From: Fratercula arctica
Lineage: Eukaryota > Chordata > Aves > Charadriiformes > Alcidae
Direction: 5' to 3'
Length of the DNA stretch: 64,000 bases
Assembly (NCBI GenBank): GCA_947846985.1
Contig: CANTUZ010000026.1
Coordinates: 56,712,730-56,776,729, forward strand
Part shown: in pieces, positions 43,662-54,335 of the stretch
Layout of the letters: each line of letters begins with the position of its first letter
Position numbering within the stretch: the first letter of the stretch is position 1
The notes under the pieces: model-generated
Seen by the model: the letters and a program-made list of their open reading frames with translations, nothing else
The model's database searches: none
What the model was told of the DNA's origin: nothing
Program-made: the position numbers and the translations under genes

Positions 43662-46600
43662 CACAGTTCACCCCTTGGTGATGTCAGAACCCATTGCTCA
43701 GGGACATCGCAGCGGGCCAGCTTCCCTGTGGTGCTCACCGCAGCAGTGCTGTGGCCAGAGCACACATGTCTGGGGCTACTGCAGCACCACTGCCCACTCC
43801 ATCCATGCCCCCTTGCCTTGTCTCGTGCTCGGCATCAGTGTTTCACACCAGTCACCGAGGCCTCAGCCACGTCTTCCCGGGGACCCCTCAGCGCACTCTG
43901 GCTGTGGCAGACGTCTCCAGGCACATGTGGCACGAGGGTTCATTGGATGACACCTCGTGCCTCCCTGGGAGGCTGCAGGACAAAGTCCCACAAGCTCTCC
44001 CCACACCCCAGCACTGCTGGCCAGCCCTCTGGGCTCCCCTGATTCCTCCCATGGTAGGGCACCGGCAGCCCTTGCCTCACTCTCATGGTTTTTCTCCTGT
44101 CTTTCTCCCCTAACCAGAGGACATCTGGGGTCCTAGGCTGAGAAACCAGAGGGGAGGCTCAGGGGAGGCAAGGAGGGTCTGTGGGGCTGGGGCTGGTTCA
44201 GCATGGAGCAGAGACGGCGTTGGGGCACCTCATAGTACACCCCGGTGCCTATGGGGAAGGCCTCAAGGGGATGGGGACAGGCGCTTGGCAGCATTGCCTG
44301 GTGGGAGGGTGAGAGACGGTGGCATCTCCTGAAAGTGGAGAGGTTCAGGCTGGAGCTACAGGATCAACCGCCAAATCCCTGTGAGGATCATGAAGCACTG
44401 GAGAGGGTTGCCCAGTGAGGGGGTGAGGTCCCTGGGCCTGGAGGTCAGCCTTCAAAACCTCAGTGGCCCCAACCCAGAGCATACAGGTGGAAATACACAT
44501 TTAGCTGCTTTCAAATAGGTGGATATGAATGACAGCATGCGTGTGAATGGGTGAAAAAATCAATTTTATTTTGAGATAAAAATCTCCCTCCCCTCCTTGC
44601 TTTGAACTTTGCAGCACCACTGAGATTCCTTGATACCGTTTGCAACAGGGGGTTGGGGCTGGAATGCCCAGAATGCCCGGGAGACCCTCACAGGCTCCAC
44701 CTGGAGACCAATGGTGCAACGTGATCTAAACAATTAAAGCATAAGATTACTTATCGTGTTGCATGGTCTTTCTCCTTGCTCACGTAGGATTTCTGGGGGG
44801 AGGCAGATTGCCGTTCAGGGGTTAAAGTCATTGGTATTTTGATCCTATGGTTATCAGACGGTGTGCAACTTGGCCACACAGCAGCCAACAAAGACGAGCA
44901 AACCAAACAAACAAACAAAGGAGAGGCCAAAGAAGTACCACATCGTTTTAAGGACCACTCTTGCCCCCTTTCCCCACCGGTACCTAGTAAGCAAAGCAAA
45001 AAATCCCCAACAAGTCAGGCATTCTTGCCAAAATCAAAGGACTGCCTTAGACCTCATGAGAGGAAAGCAGCTCAGCAGAAGTGATACACAGAAGGGCAGA
45101 TCTTAAGTCACAGCGGCTTTGGTGGCCCCGTGAGCTGAGAGGAAAAGCTACTCAAGCCTTCTGTTGTTTTTTTTTTTTTTTTTAATCTTTAATTCACCAT
45201 TACTCCCCTGAAGTAGTGTTGTCCTTGGCACTGGGCTAAGAGTTTGTTCCCAGAGGACTTAGGAACTCCTTTCCCATTCCTTCTTAACCCTCACTTCCTT
45301 GGAAGCACCTGTTTCTCTACAGGGTGTTGGCTTCCACCTTAATTCATGGCTGCTTGAGCGTGCCTTGTGGCAGCTCCCCTGAAAGCAGGCAGAAGGAGTA
45401 TTAAGCACCAGGACTTGGTCTCCTGGCATTTCACCTGATGCCACCGTGAGAACAGAATTGCATTCTGGTTTTGCCCTTTTCCTTCCCTGAGGACAGATGT
45501 CAGGTTTTGCACGGCACAGTGCAAACATACAAAAGAAAGCACCGTGGAAGTGTAAAAGTCAAATTTATTCTTGATCTTCATACTTCCCTGGACATCTCCT
45601 GAATGGATAGGGAACCCGAGACAAGCAGCACTTTGCCATTCAACTGAGCAGATGTTGGGGACTTCCACCGGAAGGCAGCTGCTCTCGTGCAATTCAGAGC
45701 CCCCTCAGGTTCAAGTCTGTGCAGACAGAGCTGGGAAACGTTTTGACCCTGCCCTGAGCCAGTGCTCAGCGACCTGTTGTCAACATGGTGTCATATGAAA
45801 TGGCAAGAGGCCAAGTCTTGGTCTTCAAGACTGTTCCTCTCTGGGTTTGGGGAACTGCCGCAAGGCACCTGATGTGCCAGCAAGTTATCTGGGCCCCATG
45901 AAACCCTGGTGAGGGTGAATTTTGGCCTCTGAGTTGCTTCAAATATCCAGTAGTGGTCAGAGCTTCCGAAGTTCTGAAGTTCAAAAATGAAAACTCAGGA
46001 AGCTAATGTGTCCTTGAAGAATAGGACGTGCAGTCAAATGGCATGGCGTATCTTTCAGGAATGGCCCGGGGAAACACTGACCCTTTCTTCTTCCCATCTC
46101 CCCTAGCAGCTATTGCTGGAATAGTTCATGGAATATTGTAGACTGCCGTGTGTATTCTACATATACGTTCTGTAATTTCAGGTCTCAATATTCCAGTGTA
46201 GGCTAGAAGCGTAGTAGTTCACGACAAGTTACAAAAGCCTAACTCAACACATTTGTACCTTTTTTTTACCCTGGCAACATTCGGCCACAAAACACCTTTT
46301 TCACGGGTTTGCAACTGATCCTTCTAACGCGACGTACAAGACCTTCTTAAGTGCCCACTTGATGAAATGTAGCTGGGTGCAAGGTAATATTTGTTCCTTG
46401 TAGGTCATATTAATAAATGAGTGTGGCATTTGCTGGAAGGGGTTCAAACCGTGCCGCTTAGGTTGGCTCCTTTGCAAGTGAGCTTTTATACCACGCCGAC
46501 TCTAAAAATTCTCGGATGTGAATTCCGCTCTCACTCACAACAGGGCACCTAAGGGCAGAATGGAGCATGTCCATTTTTTTTACAATACAATTCTGCAAAT

Positions 46601-47745
46601 ACCAATAAATTGTTTCAGTACCAAACCATTTTTGTTGTTTGTAAACTGATTGTATTTTAAAGTGTTCTGTACCACAAGCATTTTACAATGCATTTGAAGC
46701 AATTACGGCACTCTGAAGCATTCTGTCACTGGTAAAACTGTGTCAAAATGGAATTTGCATCCATGCTAGTCCACCGTGGTGGAGAGAAAGCAGGAATTTC
46801 CCTAAATGGTGACTTCTTTTTTCCTTTTTGCCGCATGTAAAAGCTGAGTGGAGCTGTGGGTTTTCCCAGGGTGGGAGCATAAGGGTGACTTCCTCAGTTC
46901 TCTCCATGGGATTGCCGACGAATCAAAAAAAGGAAAGCATGAACAAGAGCACTTCTCATCCACGCAGCAGAAGCTGCAGGGCACGCGAGAAGGATTAGGC
47001 CTCCTCTTGTGAACGGGTAAAGCTATTGCCCAGACTTTTAGCTGGGCACATGCTCGATGAAGGCTAAGATCCTTCTGTGCCAGTCTTCTTTGTCACAGGT
47101 CTGAAGAGCAATCCGTTTTCCCTAGTGCGTGGTGGTTCGCAGCTGGGAGAATGTGGCATGTCATTCCGGTGTGAAATGCTCTGTAAGGAAGTTATCACAG
47201 AAACAGTCAAACCAATCAGACAAATGGTTCACCGTGTACAAATTGCTCTATGACTGCATCTTATTTTTGAAGCTTTTTCTGCTTGTAGGTCTGCAAAATG
47301 CCTCCCCTGGTGGCTAGTGTGAAACTCATTGTCTGCACTTCAAGATGGCATACTTCTCCAAGACGAGCACAGAAGACACCAGAAAGGAGTGGGTGACAGT
47401 TGCCAGCAGAGAATATCTAGGAAAGAGCATGAGAAAAAGGGAAGCACATGGTGATATTTTTGCAGCACGCTCGCTCAGGAGTTCGCAGCTCAGAGGCTTC
47501 CTGAACGTGTCTTGACGTTTGATAGCGCTCCAACGTGCTTTCCTTTCTGGGCTTGGATTCCTTGGTTTTGAGCATTTGAAAAGCTTAGGATGCGCAAAAC
47601 CGGGCAGCAAGAAGTTCCATTGCATCATTAGAGGAGCCCCTCCTCCTGGTTACTTTAAGTCATCTTTCTACTGCTGGCATTTCACGCCGCCTTTCTTCTC
47701 ATTACACTCTTATCCTAAAAGGTACAGACACAGGGCCTGCGGCTT

Positions 47746-48033
47746 TTATTCAGGCTGTCCATGTCTCTTGCTTTGGTGTGGGTCGCTGTATTTGCCGCTC
47801 AGAAATTCCAGAGGTTCCCCACTGAACAGCCGCTGGAGAAGGTTCATCCCTTTGCCAAGCCACATCTCGAGTCCGCTTATTCTTTTTGCAGATCTCTTTG
47901 CTTTCCTTGCAAGTGCAGCTACCCCTAGATCAAATGTCATCAGAAGAGGGCAGCATTTCATTGATTTTGACAGTTTCCCAACTTTGAGTCCTCTCAAAAG
48001 GGAGTGGTGCAGCTTGCGGGGCCCTCCGAACAT
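47746..48033 (-). other. unrecognised open frame ending at an AATAAA
   Basis: 95 codons, from ATG (MFGGPRKLHH) to a stop that overlaps the start of cctgaataaaagcc (AATAAA at about 47747-47752 on the minus strand). The composition is basic in the middle (ARKAKRSAKR). No family recognised. A 173-codon frame lies antisense over 47519-48040; only one, or neither, can be real. Confidence 0.2.
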
Positions 48034-48269
48034 TCTCTGACGAGGGTTTGCATTTCAGCTCTGCACACCGTTTCGCTTCCAGAGCACGACCTAAGCACTT
48101 TTACAAGTAAGGAACAAACTTTTCCTTCAGCTCATTAAAAATCATAGCTTCCACCGCAACACCTCAAATTCAGAAAGATAATATCCTGGAGGATATTTCA
48201 CTATTCTACGCAGTTGCATAGAAATGCATCTAATTTATAAACCTGCAAATTTTAGGGCTGTAAAACGTC

Positions 48270-48530
48270 TCACCTGAGGGCCGATGATCTACTGGTTTTT
48301 TGCAAGTCAAGGAGCTGTACTTCAGCAAAGATAGGTATGGGACGATGCAAAAGGTTGTAATACCCTGGGACTGACTCTTCCAATATGCTTGCAGTTAGAA
48401 TTACTCTCAGTCGGAAAATGCCATTTGACCCTGGACCCCAAAAATAGGCACGTATGTTGTGTGCACACATCTCTGCAAATACGTCTACAGTCCTGCGTCC
48501 CTTTGGAGCTACACTGGCTCGAAGGGTCAA
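48270..48530 (-). other. unrecognised open frame
   Basis: 86 codons without recognised family (segments RTVDVFAEMCAHNIRAYF and PGYYNLLHRPIPIFAEVQ). No clear splice sites or promoter were identified. It might be a relic exon or chance. Confidence 0.15.
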
Positions 48531-49556
48531 CTAGTCACAGACGTACATCTGCCTGCAGGGAAAAAGACACAATTGCTGAAAGCGACCCTTTGCGTGCTAG
48601 GGTCAAGTAGTGGCATTTTGTTCATGCTTTTTTCTCATTCTCATTGTTATTTCTCATTGTCATTGTATATCGAACTACATACCTGCAATGTACTTGTCAC
48701 GACAAGAAACGTATGTGTATTTTTGCTACCCTGTTAAGTTTAGTTAGTGTAGTTTTCAGCTACAAACTGGAAACACGCGTGCCCATGATGGACCCGTGTT
48801 TATGCTATCACAGCTTATGTGAACATTGACGCAGAGGTGTAGCGTGACTGCAGAAAGCAGTTGATCACAGTGCCAGTCTGTGGAAGGGAAGGGTATCCTG
48901 ATAGTCTGTCTGATTCTCACACATAAAGAGAAGTCACGCGGGAAATTTCTTAAAGTGCATGAAGTAGGAATTTCTGTGGGATCTGTTCCCAGATTGTGGA
49001 TGGTACTTCTTCCTTTTCAAGGTTGCAGAGCCTTGTCACAGGACTAGCAAGACAAGTTCCACATTCAGTATTTCTTCTTTGTCTTTTTAAGAGCTCCACG
49101 TGAGGAGGAGAAGAAGTGCCGCGCTCTTTGAAGTGAAAATATTTGCCGAGTTTGGGGGGGAAAGCAAGTTAAAAGAACAAGCGTTCCAAAGTTACGGAGG
49201 CATCACAATTAACATGGAAGCGCGTAACCTTGGTGCTAAAAAACCAACTATATTATGGGGTATATTCTCATGTGCATATATTGACATGTACCTCTTAGTA
49301 TGGGTTTGATTGCATGCCAGACAGTTCTCAAAAGTGGTCCGCATGAAAATGCGTAGTCACCCATTCTTTACAGTCCCATTACAAGTGAAGTCCAAGAAAC
49401 TGAGGGTAAACCGCTGACAAACGTTGTCAGAATATAGACCTGCTGGGTATGAAGCTAGGTCGAGTGCTTCTTGCGCTGAGTCACACCGGTCATTAGAATA
49501 TCTAATACATGAATGCTGAGAAATAAACACCACCAAGCAGCAATGCCAGGCGTAGC

Positions 49557-49562
49557 CTGGAC
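49557..49562. repeat. provirus target-site duplication, left (ctggac)
   Basis: Identical to 56768-56773. Six base pairs is the usual length for alpha- and betaretroviral integrases. Confidence 0.9.
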
Positions 49563-49948
49563 TCTTGGGGGATACGGCGGGTCCGTAGACCCCTTGACAG
49601 AAGATACAGAGATTGCAGTGTATCCATAAGAGGGCCGCGAGTTGCGTCATATAAGGACAATGTAACCAAAAGAGTGAAGAAGAAGATTGCCTCCGAGAAC
49701 AAAGAGCAACTAGGCTGTGAGAAAGCTGGATTTTGAGCAACGTAGACAGGATTTCGATAACCGATCACATTGTAGCTACGAGCGCGCGTGCTATGTAACC
49801 TAACCAGTTGAAAGCATAGAAAGAATGCGTGAACAGCGCGTGAACAAGAGGTTAGATATATAAGAAAGCTAAGCTTGGAATAAAAGAAGCAGCTCAACTT
49901 AACCCTTAAGGAGAGTCTTGTCGTTTGTCTGTCCCAACTGAAACGACA
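49563..49948 (+). mobile_element. provirus 5' LTR
   Basis: 386 bp. It begins tcttgggg (terminal TG mutated to TC) and ends gaaacgaca. TATA box tatataa at 49857-49863 and aataaa at 49879-49884, only about 15 bp further. The R region must therefore be very short, as in avian leukosis-type LTRs. Confidence 0.92.
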
Positions 49949-49950
49949 AT

Positions 49951-49968
49951 TGGTGACCCCAACATGAC
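49951..49968 (+). other. primer-binding site, tRNA-Trp-like
   Basis: tggtgaccccaacatgac begins two bases after the 5' LTR. It resembles the tRNA-Trp-complementary site used by alpharetroviruses, with a couple of differences at the distal end. The identity of the primer is inferred. Confidence 0.65.
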
Positions 49969-50080
49969 GCTGAGGAATAAGACGACTGGAAATAGTCGTG
50001 GGGACGGAGCCCAGTGAAGCTGAAGACAGCGGGCAGAGCTGTTAATAGATCCAGATCATATTTAAGAAGACACCTGTAGT

Positions 50081-50086
50081 AGGTGA
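50081..50086 (+). promoter_or_regulatory. candidate retroviral major splice donor
   Basis: ag|gtga (context agtaggtgagcc), 15 nt upstream of the Gag start. It is a good donor consensus in the leader, where a subgenomic env RNA would be spliced. Not verified. Confidence 0.4.
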
Positions 50087-50098
50087 GCCACTGGGGAC

Positions 50099-51214
50099 AT
50101 GGGAGGGAAGTTAACTAAAGAAGAGCAGATTATACTCTCCACATGGACGCTGCTGTTGAAGCGGCAAGGTGTAATCCTCCCTGAAGTGACTTTGCAAAAA
50201 ATGCTATTGTGGGGAAAGGAACAGGGAGTAGAAATAGCGTCGGTTACGGCATTTAGTGTAACGCAATGGACAAATCTAGGGCAGACATTATTTGAGGAAG
50301 CTACACATGGCTTGAAAACGGCAATTGAACTGTTAACTACGTGGCGACTTTTGTTAGAGACCTTAAAGAATTTTAAGGAGCAGAAAGATTTAGCTGAAGG
50401 AAGCGAACAGCCATCCGCAGCCCCTGAGCCCTTTGTCTTAAAACCTCCTGTTGATGATATAAAGGGGCGGGAGACTGCTGTTATGGAAAATAAGGGACTG
50501 CTCCCGATGAATGCAAAAGATAAACAATATAAGTACATGTTGCCTCGTGACCAAGTAGCAGCTGTAAAAGAGAGCCAGGGGCCGGCAGACCATTCGAGAA
50601 TAGGGGGGTCCCAAGGAGGGATGGATGTTATCCACCCTGAAGGACTGGTGTGTCCCTCCGCACCTCCAGCTCCAACTTTGGAGGAAACAGAGGCATGGCC
50701 TCCTCCTCCTACTTCTACTAACCCCATCTCGAGTCCAGGTTTTCCACCCTTGCCACCTGAGTCAGACGATGAGGAAGGCAGTCATATAACGGGCAAGGAA
50801 GAGACTGAAGCGGTGGACCCTGGAGAGCCACCCCCATCCATTCCAGTGTCGATTTTGCCACTGAAAATGGGTGTTGAACAGAGGGGTCCTATCTGTCGCC
50901 CAAAAGTGGGGGAGGAATTGCAAACGCGGGAGACACTGCACTTGTCCTTGCCAGAAGTAATAATAGTGACTTGGCGAACTGTATACACTGCCACACGAAC
51001 AATGCATCCCGCAGAGCAAGCCCTGCAAGGGATTGCTGGAGGGGCACCACAAACTCCCCCAGAGGAACCTCAGTCTTTTGAAATGACACCCCCAGTTGCA
51101 GACCCTCAGCCTAAATATGCTCAAATTCCCAATTCTGAAAAATGTTACCAAAAGCAGAATTCAGGAGGCGAAGAGCCAGAAGATCCCTTTGATCCTTTGA
51201 TCCTGGCCCAATAA
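50099..51214 (+). CDS. Gag-like protein, matrix/proline-rich part only (ERV)
   Basis: An uninterrupted 371-codon frame with ATG 50099. Residue 2 is Gly, followed by Gly-Lys (MGGKLTKEE), a myristoylation-type start. A helical matrix-like domain spans about residues 5-95. A long Pro/Glu-rich segment follows, with a PSAP late-domain motif at residues 186-189, which in other retroviruses recruits TSG101. No capsid major homology region or CCHC zinc knuckle was seen, either in the frame or directly after it, so the frame stops before the usual capsid or the capsid is deleted. It is notable for being open while pol and env are broken. Spliced or frameshifted continuation cannot be excluded. Confidence 0.7.
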   Translation: MGGKLTKEEQIILSTWTLLLKRQGVILPEVTLQKMLLWGKEQGVEIASVTAFSVTQWTNLGQTLFEEATHGLKTAIELLTTWRLLLETLKNFKEQKDLAEGSEQPSAAPEPFVLKPPVDDIKGRETAVMENKGLLPMNAKDKQYKYMLPRDQVAAVKESQGPADHSRIGGSQGGMDVIHPEGLVCPSAPPAPTLEETEAWPPPPTSTNPISSPGFPPLPPESDDEEGSHITGKEETEAVDPGEPPPSIPVSILPLKMGVEQRGPICRPKVGEELQTRETLHLSLPEVIIVTWRTVYTATRTMHPAEQALQGIAGGAPQTPPEEPQSFEMTPPVADPQPKYAQIPNSEKCYQKQNSGGEEPEDPFDPLILAQ

Positions 51215-52576
51215 ATCCAGAGACTGAACCTGATCTATGTCCACCTTTAACCCCGATTAAAGCTATGGCTGCCTCTGCTCCAGCTGCGGAGGAGATTTTA
51301 CAGCAACAGAGACGAAAGTTGTTATCGCGCTCCTCCATTCTTAACCCTCCTCCATTTGCGCCAGGTATCACGTCTGGTCCTCCTTCTCAACCGCTTATAT
51401 ATGTGTGGCCAGAATCGGGGTATTGCAGTGTATTGTCAGAATGTCGTAGGAGAAGGACGGAGCTGGAGCCGCTTTGCTCCCGCCGCTGCCCACCTCACCC
51501 CCTCCTCTCCCCAGCCGTCTCCCTAAGACAGAAGTGGTGTTTTTGTATGTCTGCTGTGTAAGTGTGTGTGGGCGCCAGCTTATATCTGCTGTGTGCTACT
51601 GTTTGTTTGTTGCTGTGTGCAGTGTCGTTTGGTGACTCCGCTTGAGCAGGTGTTCTGCCCGGTGTGGTACTGTTCTCGTACGTGACTAGGGCTGACACAC
51701 TGTCAAGCGAAGAAGTTTGTATATACACAATGTTTAGATGTAAGGCGAGCGTGCCCCAGGTAGATAGACCATGATGGGCCGTAGAACCGATGGAAGTCCT
51801 GAAATATTGGGGGAGTTTTCATCAGCCGATATGCTTACGCTCTCGGGAATGTCTTCCCCATGCAGGGCGTATGGCTGGTTGTTTGTTGTTTGCCTATAAG
51901 ATCATGGTTGATTGGGAAAAGGAGTTAAGCCAAAATCTATAGGATGCTCTGTAGGAAAATGAGAAACTTAAGGGTGAGCTCTTGTTGCAAAGGCAGACTT
52001 TTATGTCAGCCATAAGTGATGAAAAAAAAAAAAAAAGGAACAATTAGAAGGGAAATGTGCCGCGTTAGCACAAAAGTATGCCATACGCACTACGAGAAAG
52101 CGGCAGAAAAAGAGAAATAGGACACCTGATTCAAGCAATACTATGGAGATATGTTTTGGGTTTTTTTTCCTATATGTATATATGTTATTGCACGCCTTTG
52201 TAAATTACTTTGTGTTATACCCTGCGAGACTAAATGAACCCCAGCAGAAGCAGTCTCTTGAGCCGGGGGGTGGAATATGGCCAGCAATGGAAGATCAGCA
52301 AGGAGGATTGTAAACACGTTCAAGGGACTCGCATCTGGGTGCTGCAAAATACATGTATCACACTAATTGTTATTCAGTCTCGTGTGCTTGCAAGAAAAAC
52401 ACTTAGACGACATAAGTCTGTAATGGACTCAGGGACACCTTATCTAGCTGCTTGAGAATCTTGGCCTGTTGTGGAAGAAGATCAAAGCACAGTCCAGCAA
52501 GAACGGGGAGTCCGCATGCGCTCTTGCTAACAAGGACTCTTTCGCTGCCAAGGATTCTTGAAAACAAGGACTCCCT
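51215..52576 (+). other. provirus interior without recognised domain
   Basis: About 1.4 kb between the Gag-like stop and the Env-TM fragment. A 98-codon frame (51265-51561) continues in Gag-like, Ala/Pro-rich style for its first half (MAASAPAAEEIL, NPPPFAPGITSGPP) and may be frameshifted gag. The rest, including an A-run at about 52022-52036, has many stops. Capsid, nucleocapsid, protease and RT motifs are not visible. Confidence 0.45.
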
Positions 52577-53045
52577 CGCTGCCAAGGATAAGTTTAGTAA
52601 TGCTACTAGTACAGCTATTTCTGAGTTATTGCTAGATGTAGATAGTATTCAACACGCAACGCTACAAAACAGAGCTGCTATTGATTTTTTGCTTTTAGCT
52701 CACGGACACGGTTGTCAAGATTTTAAAGGACTGTGTTGTATGAATCTAAGTGACCGCTCCACGCCCCGTTGCAAGAACTGCACCGACCGAGCCAGCAACT
52801 TGCGGAGACCACTGGGTGAAATCTCTTTGCTGGAGGGACTTGGGGGTGGGGTTGGTTAAAGGAAATTATACTCATTGCCTGTGTGGAAGGAATCTGTCTG
52901 TTATGTTTAGTATGCTATTTGCTATGTTTAATAAGCATTATACAATCAGTTGCAGATGCTGCTTCGCGTCATACCCTTGTACGAGTTATAGAATATCGTT
53001 GTGTCCCAACTATGGGCCATGGGGTGGCATGTGTAAGGGATAATA
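52577..53045 (+). pseudogene. ERV Env transmembrane-subunit fragment, upstream copy
   Basis: Encodes the heptad/loop region ATLQNRAAIDFLLLAHG, then the CX6CC loop (CQDFKGLCC) and NLSDRS. It closely parallels the env TM of the 3' copy at about 55,980-56,120. Further on, in another frame, is a hydrophobic anchor-like stretch (about 52870-52950). It lies 5' of pol, where env should not be. Broken by frameshifts and lacking the surface subunit. Confidence 0.75.
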
Positions 53046-53089
53046 GAGGGTGGTTCGAGTGAGACATGACGGAAAATTACTAGTTGAAC

Positions 53090-53460
53090 CAAACCCAGTA
53101 TACATGTTGGGAAAAAGGGACTCGGTACTGTTGCTGCAAAAACGATACGTGTATCCATGAGAACCTGACCTTCGAAGAAGAAGATAACAAGAAGGGAGTA
53201 CAACAATGTAGTCATTTATCAGACACCTGCTGTTAGCAAAGCTGGATCATGAGTCTGGTGAGGCTCGCTGCACGCGCTGGCCACGCATGTGGCGACTCTA
53301 GCCTGCACTTTTCCACTCAATCCGGTGCAGAATATAAGGGGGCTGTCTCAGGTCGGAGAGCGGGGGAGAGACATGAGCGCACTTTGAAGATACAGGGGAT
53401 GCCCTGAAGCGCTGTGTCTGCCCCCCCCCCCCCTCCCCTGTAGGTTCCACGTTCATTAAC
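53090..53460 (+). mobile_element. possible LTR remnant inside the provirus
   Basis: Follows the upstream Env-TM fragment as an LTR would. Short blocks match the flanking LTRs in the same order: gtgtatccat, gaagaagaagat, and agcaaagctggatcatgag (compare agaaagctggattttgag). A TATA-like aatataag is near 53330. Too diverged for certainty. It ends near a C-rich run (about 53420-53431). Confidence 0.4.
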
Positions 53461-53497
53461 CCCAACAGCTCAGAAGGCATTACAGCACATTGTAGAT

Positions 53498-53930
53498 TTG
53501 TTTATGATACACCAAGAATTTCAACCTTACGCCCTGGTAGGGCTGTGGGATGATGCACTCGCAAAGAGCCTGACTGCATTAGTGTGGGTATTTTTGCCAC
53601 ATACCTTTTCAAAAACAGTAACTATGATGACTGAAATGTTAGCACGATTGATTTTGCAGGGTCGTTTGCGCTGTCAGCAGCTGGCTCCTCTGCCATCATT
53701 TGCGGGGGTTAACCCGCGAGGGCTTACATCTGATGAACTTTGGCAATCTGATGTTACGCACATTATGGAATTTGGACGTTCGCGCTATGTACATGTTTCA
53801 GTTGATTTGTTTTCTCGCCTTGTTGTAGCTAGTGCTTATATAGGAGAGAAGGCTCGTGATGTTATTTGACATTGGTTGCAATGCGTTGCAGTCATGAGAG
53901 TACCGAAAACTGTAAAAACTGAAAACAGAC
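53498..53930 (+). pseudogene. ERV integrase fragment, upstream copy
   Basis: In one frame (with an in-frame TGA at 53867-53869): the tail of the zinc-binding domain, then the core beginning LWQSDVTHIMEFG with the first catalytic Asp and VHVSVDLFSRLVV. It runs up to the position of the second catalytic Asp, where the residue reads Glu (KTEN). It then joins directly to RNase H at about 53925-53940. It parallels integrase copy 2 (54,470-54,690). The catalytic Glu and the C-terminal domain are missing. Confidence 0.75.
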
Positions 53931-54335
53931 TAGCTTCAGGAAAAACTGGGAAAGCTGCCATTGTTCGGAGAGAAGGAACACAATGGCAACATAAGATCAA
54001 ACATCAAGAAGGTTCGCCCCAAGTCGTAGAACTACAGGCGATGACCATGGTATTTCAGCACTTCCCCGGCCCTGTCAACATTGTAACAGATTTGGCTTAT
54101 GTGGCCAGACTGGGACAGTGTTTAGACAAGGCTGTCTTAGGTAATGTAACCAATGAATTGCTCTTTGGCGTATTAAAACTGTTATGGATAGTAATACAAA
54201 AGCGACAGCAGGAATATTACGTGGTGCATATTAAAAGTCATATCCAGTTACCAGGATTTATTGTAGAAGGCAATGCACAAGCTGATGCTTTAGTGTCTGC
54301 AGTGGCTCTGGGACCTGCGCCCAATGTTAGACAGC
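53931..54335 (+). pseudogene. ERV RNase H domain
   Basis: Recognised from SGKTGKAAIV near the start, the Glu-containing VELQAMTMVF, the Asp-containing NIVTDLAY, and the terminal GNAQADALV. These are three of the acidic positions of the fold. The first acidic residue, normally just before SGKTG, is lost at the junction with the integrase fragment. The frame runs without interruption into integrase copy 2, as in a normal pol. Confidence 0.72.

Larger units (their letters stand above)
40627..44123. repeat. segmental duplication, copy 1 (3.5 kb)
   Basis: Collinear with 57841-61365. Both coding exons on each side line up at a constant offset of 17,214 bp from the left end through both genes. The offset then changes by +27 (a hairpin insertion at about 60729) and +1 (about 60968). 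The unit carries two tandem RING genes. The left end lies within a CR1 fragment. At the right end copy 2 passes straight into a CR1, while copy 1 does not. Confidence 0.92.
44124..49556. other. unique spacer between the RING duplicates, no recognised gene
   Basis: About 5.4 kb. CR1-like remnants at about 44330-44480 (ggagagggttgcccagtgag). Poly-T at about 45164-45183. Two minus-strand frames (47746-48033 and 48270-48530) look somewhat protein-like and are listed separately. Nothing here recurs beside the second duplicate. Confidence 0.4.

Noticed and set aside
49357..49897. Minus-strand frames of about 130 codons over the 5' LTR, repeated at the 3' LTR
   Set aside because: They are the reverse complement of an LTR and recur only because the LTR does.
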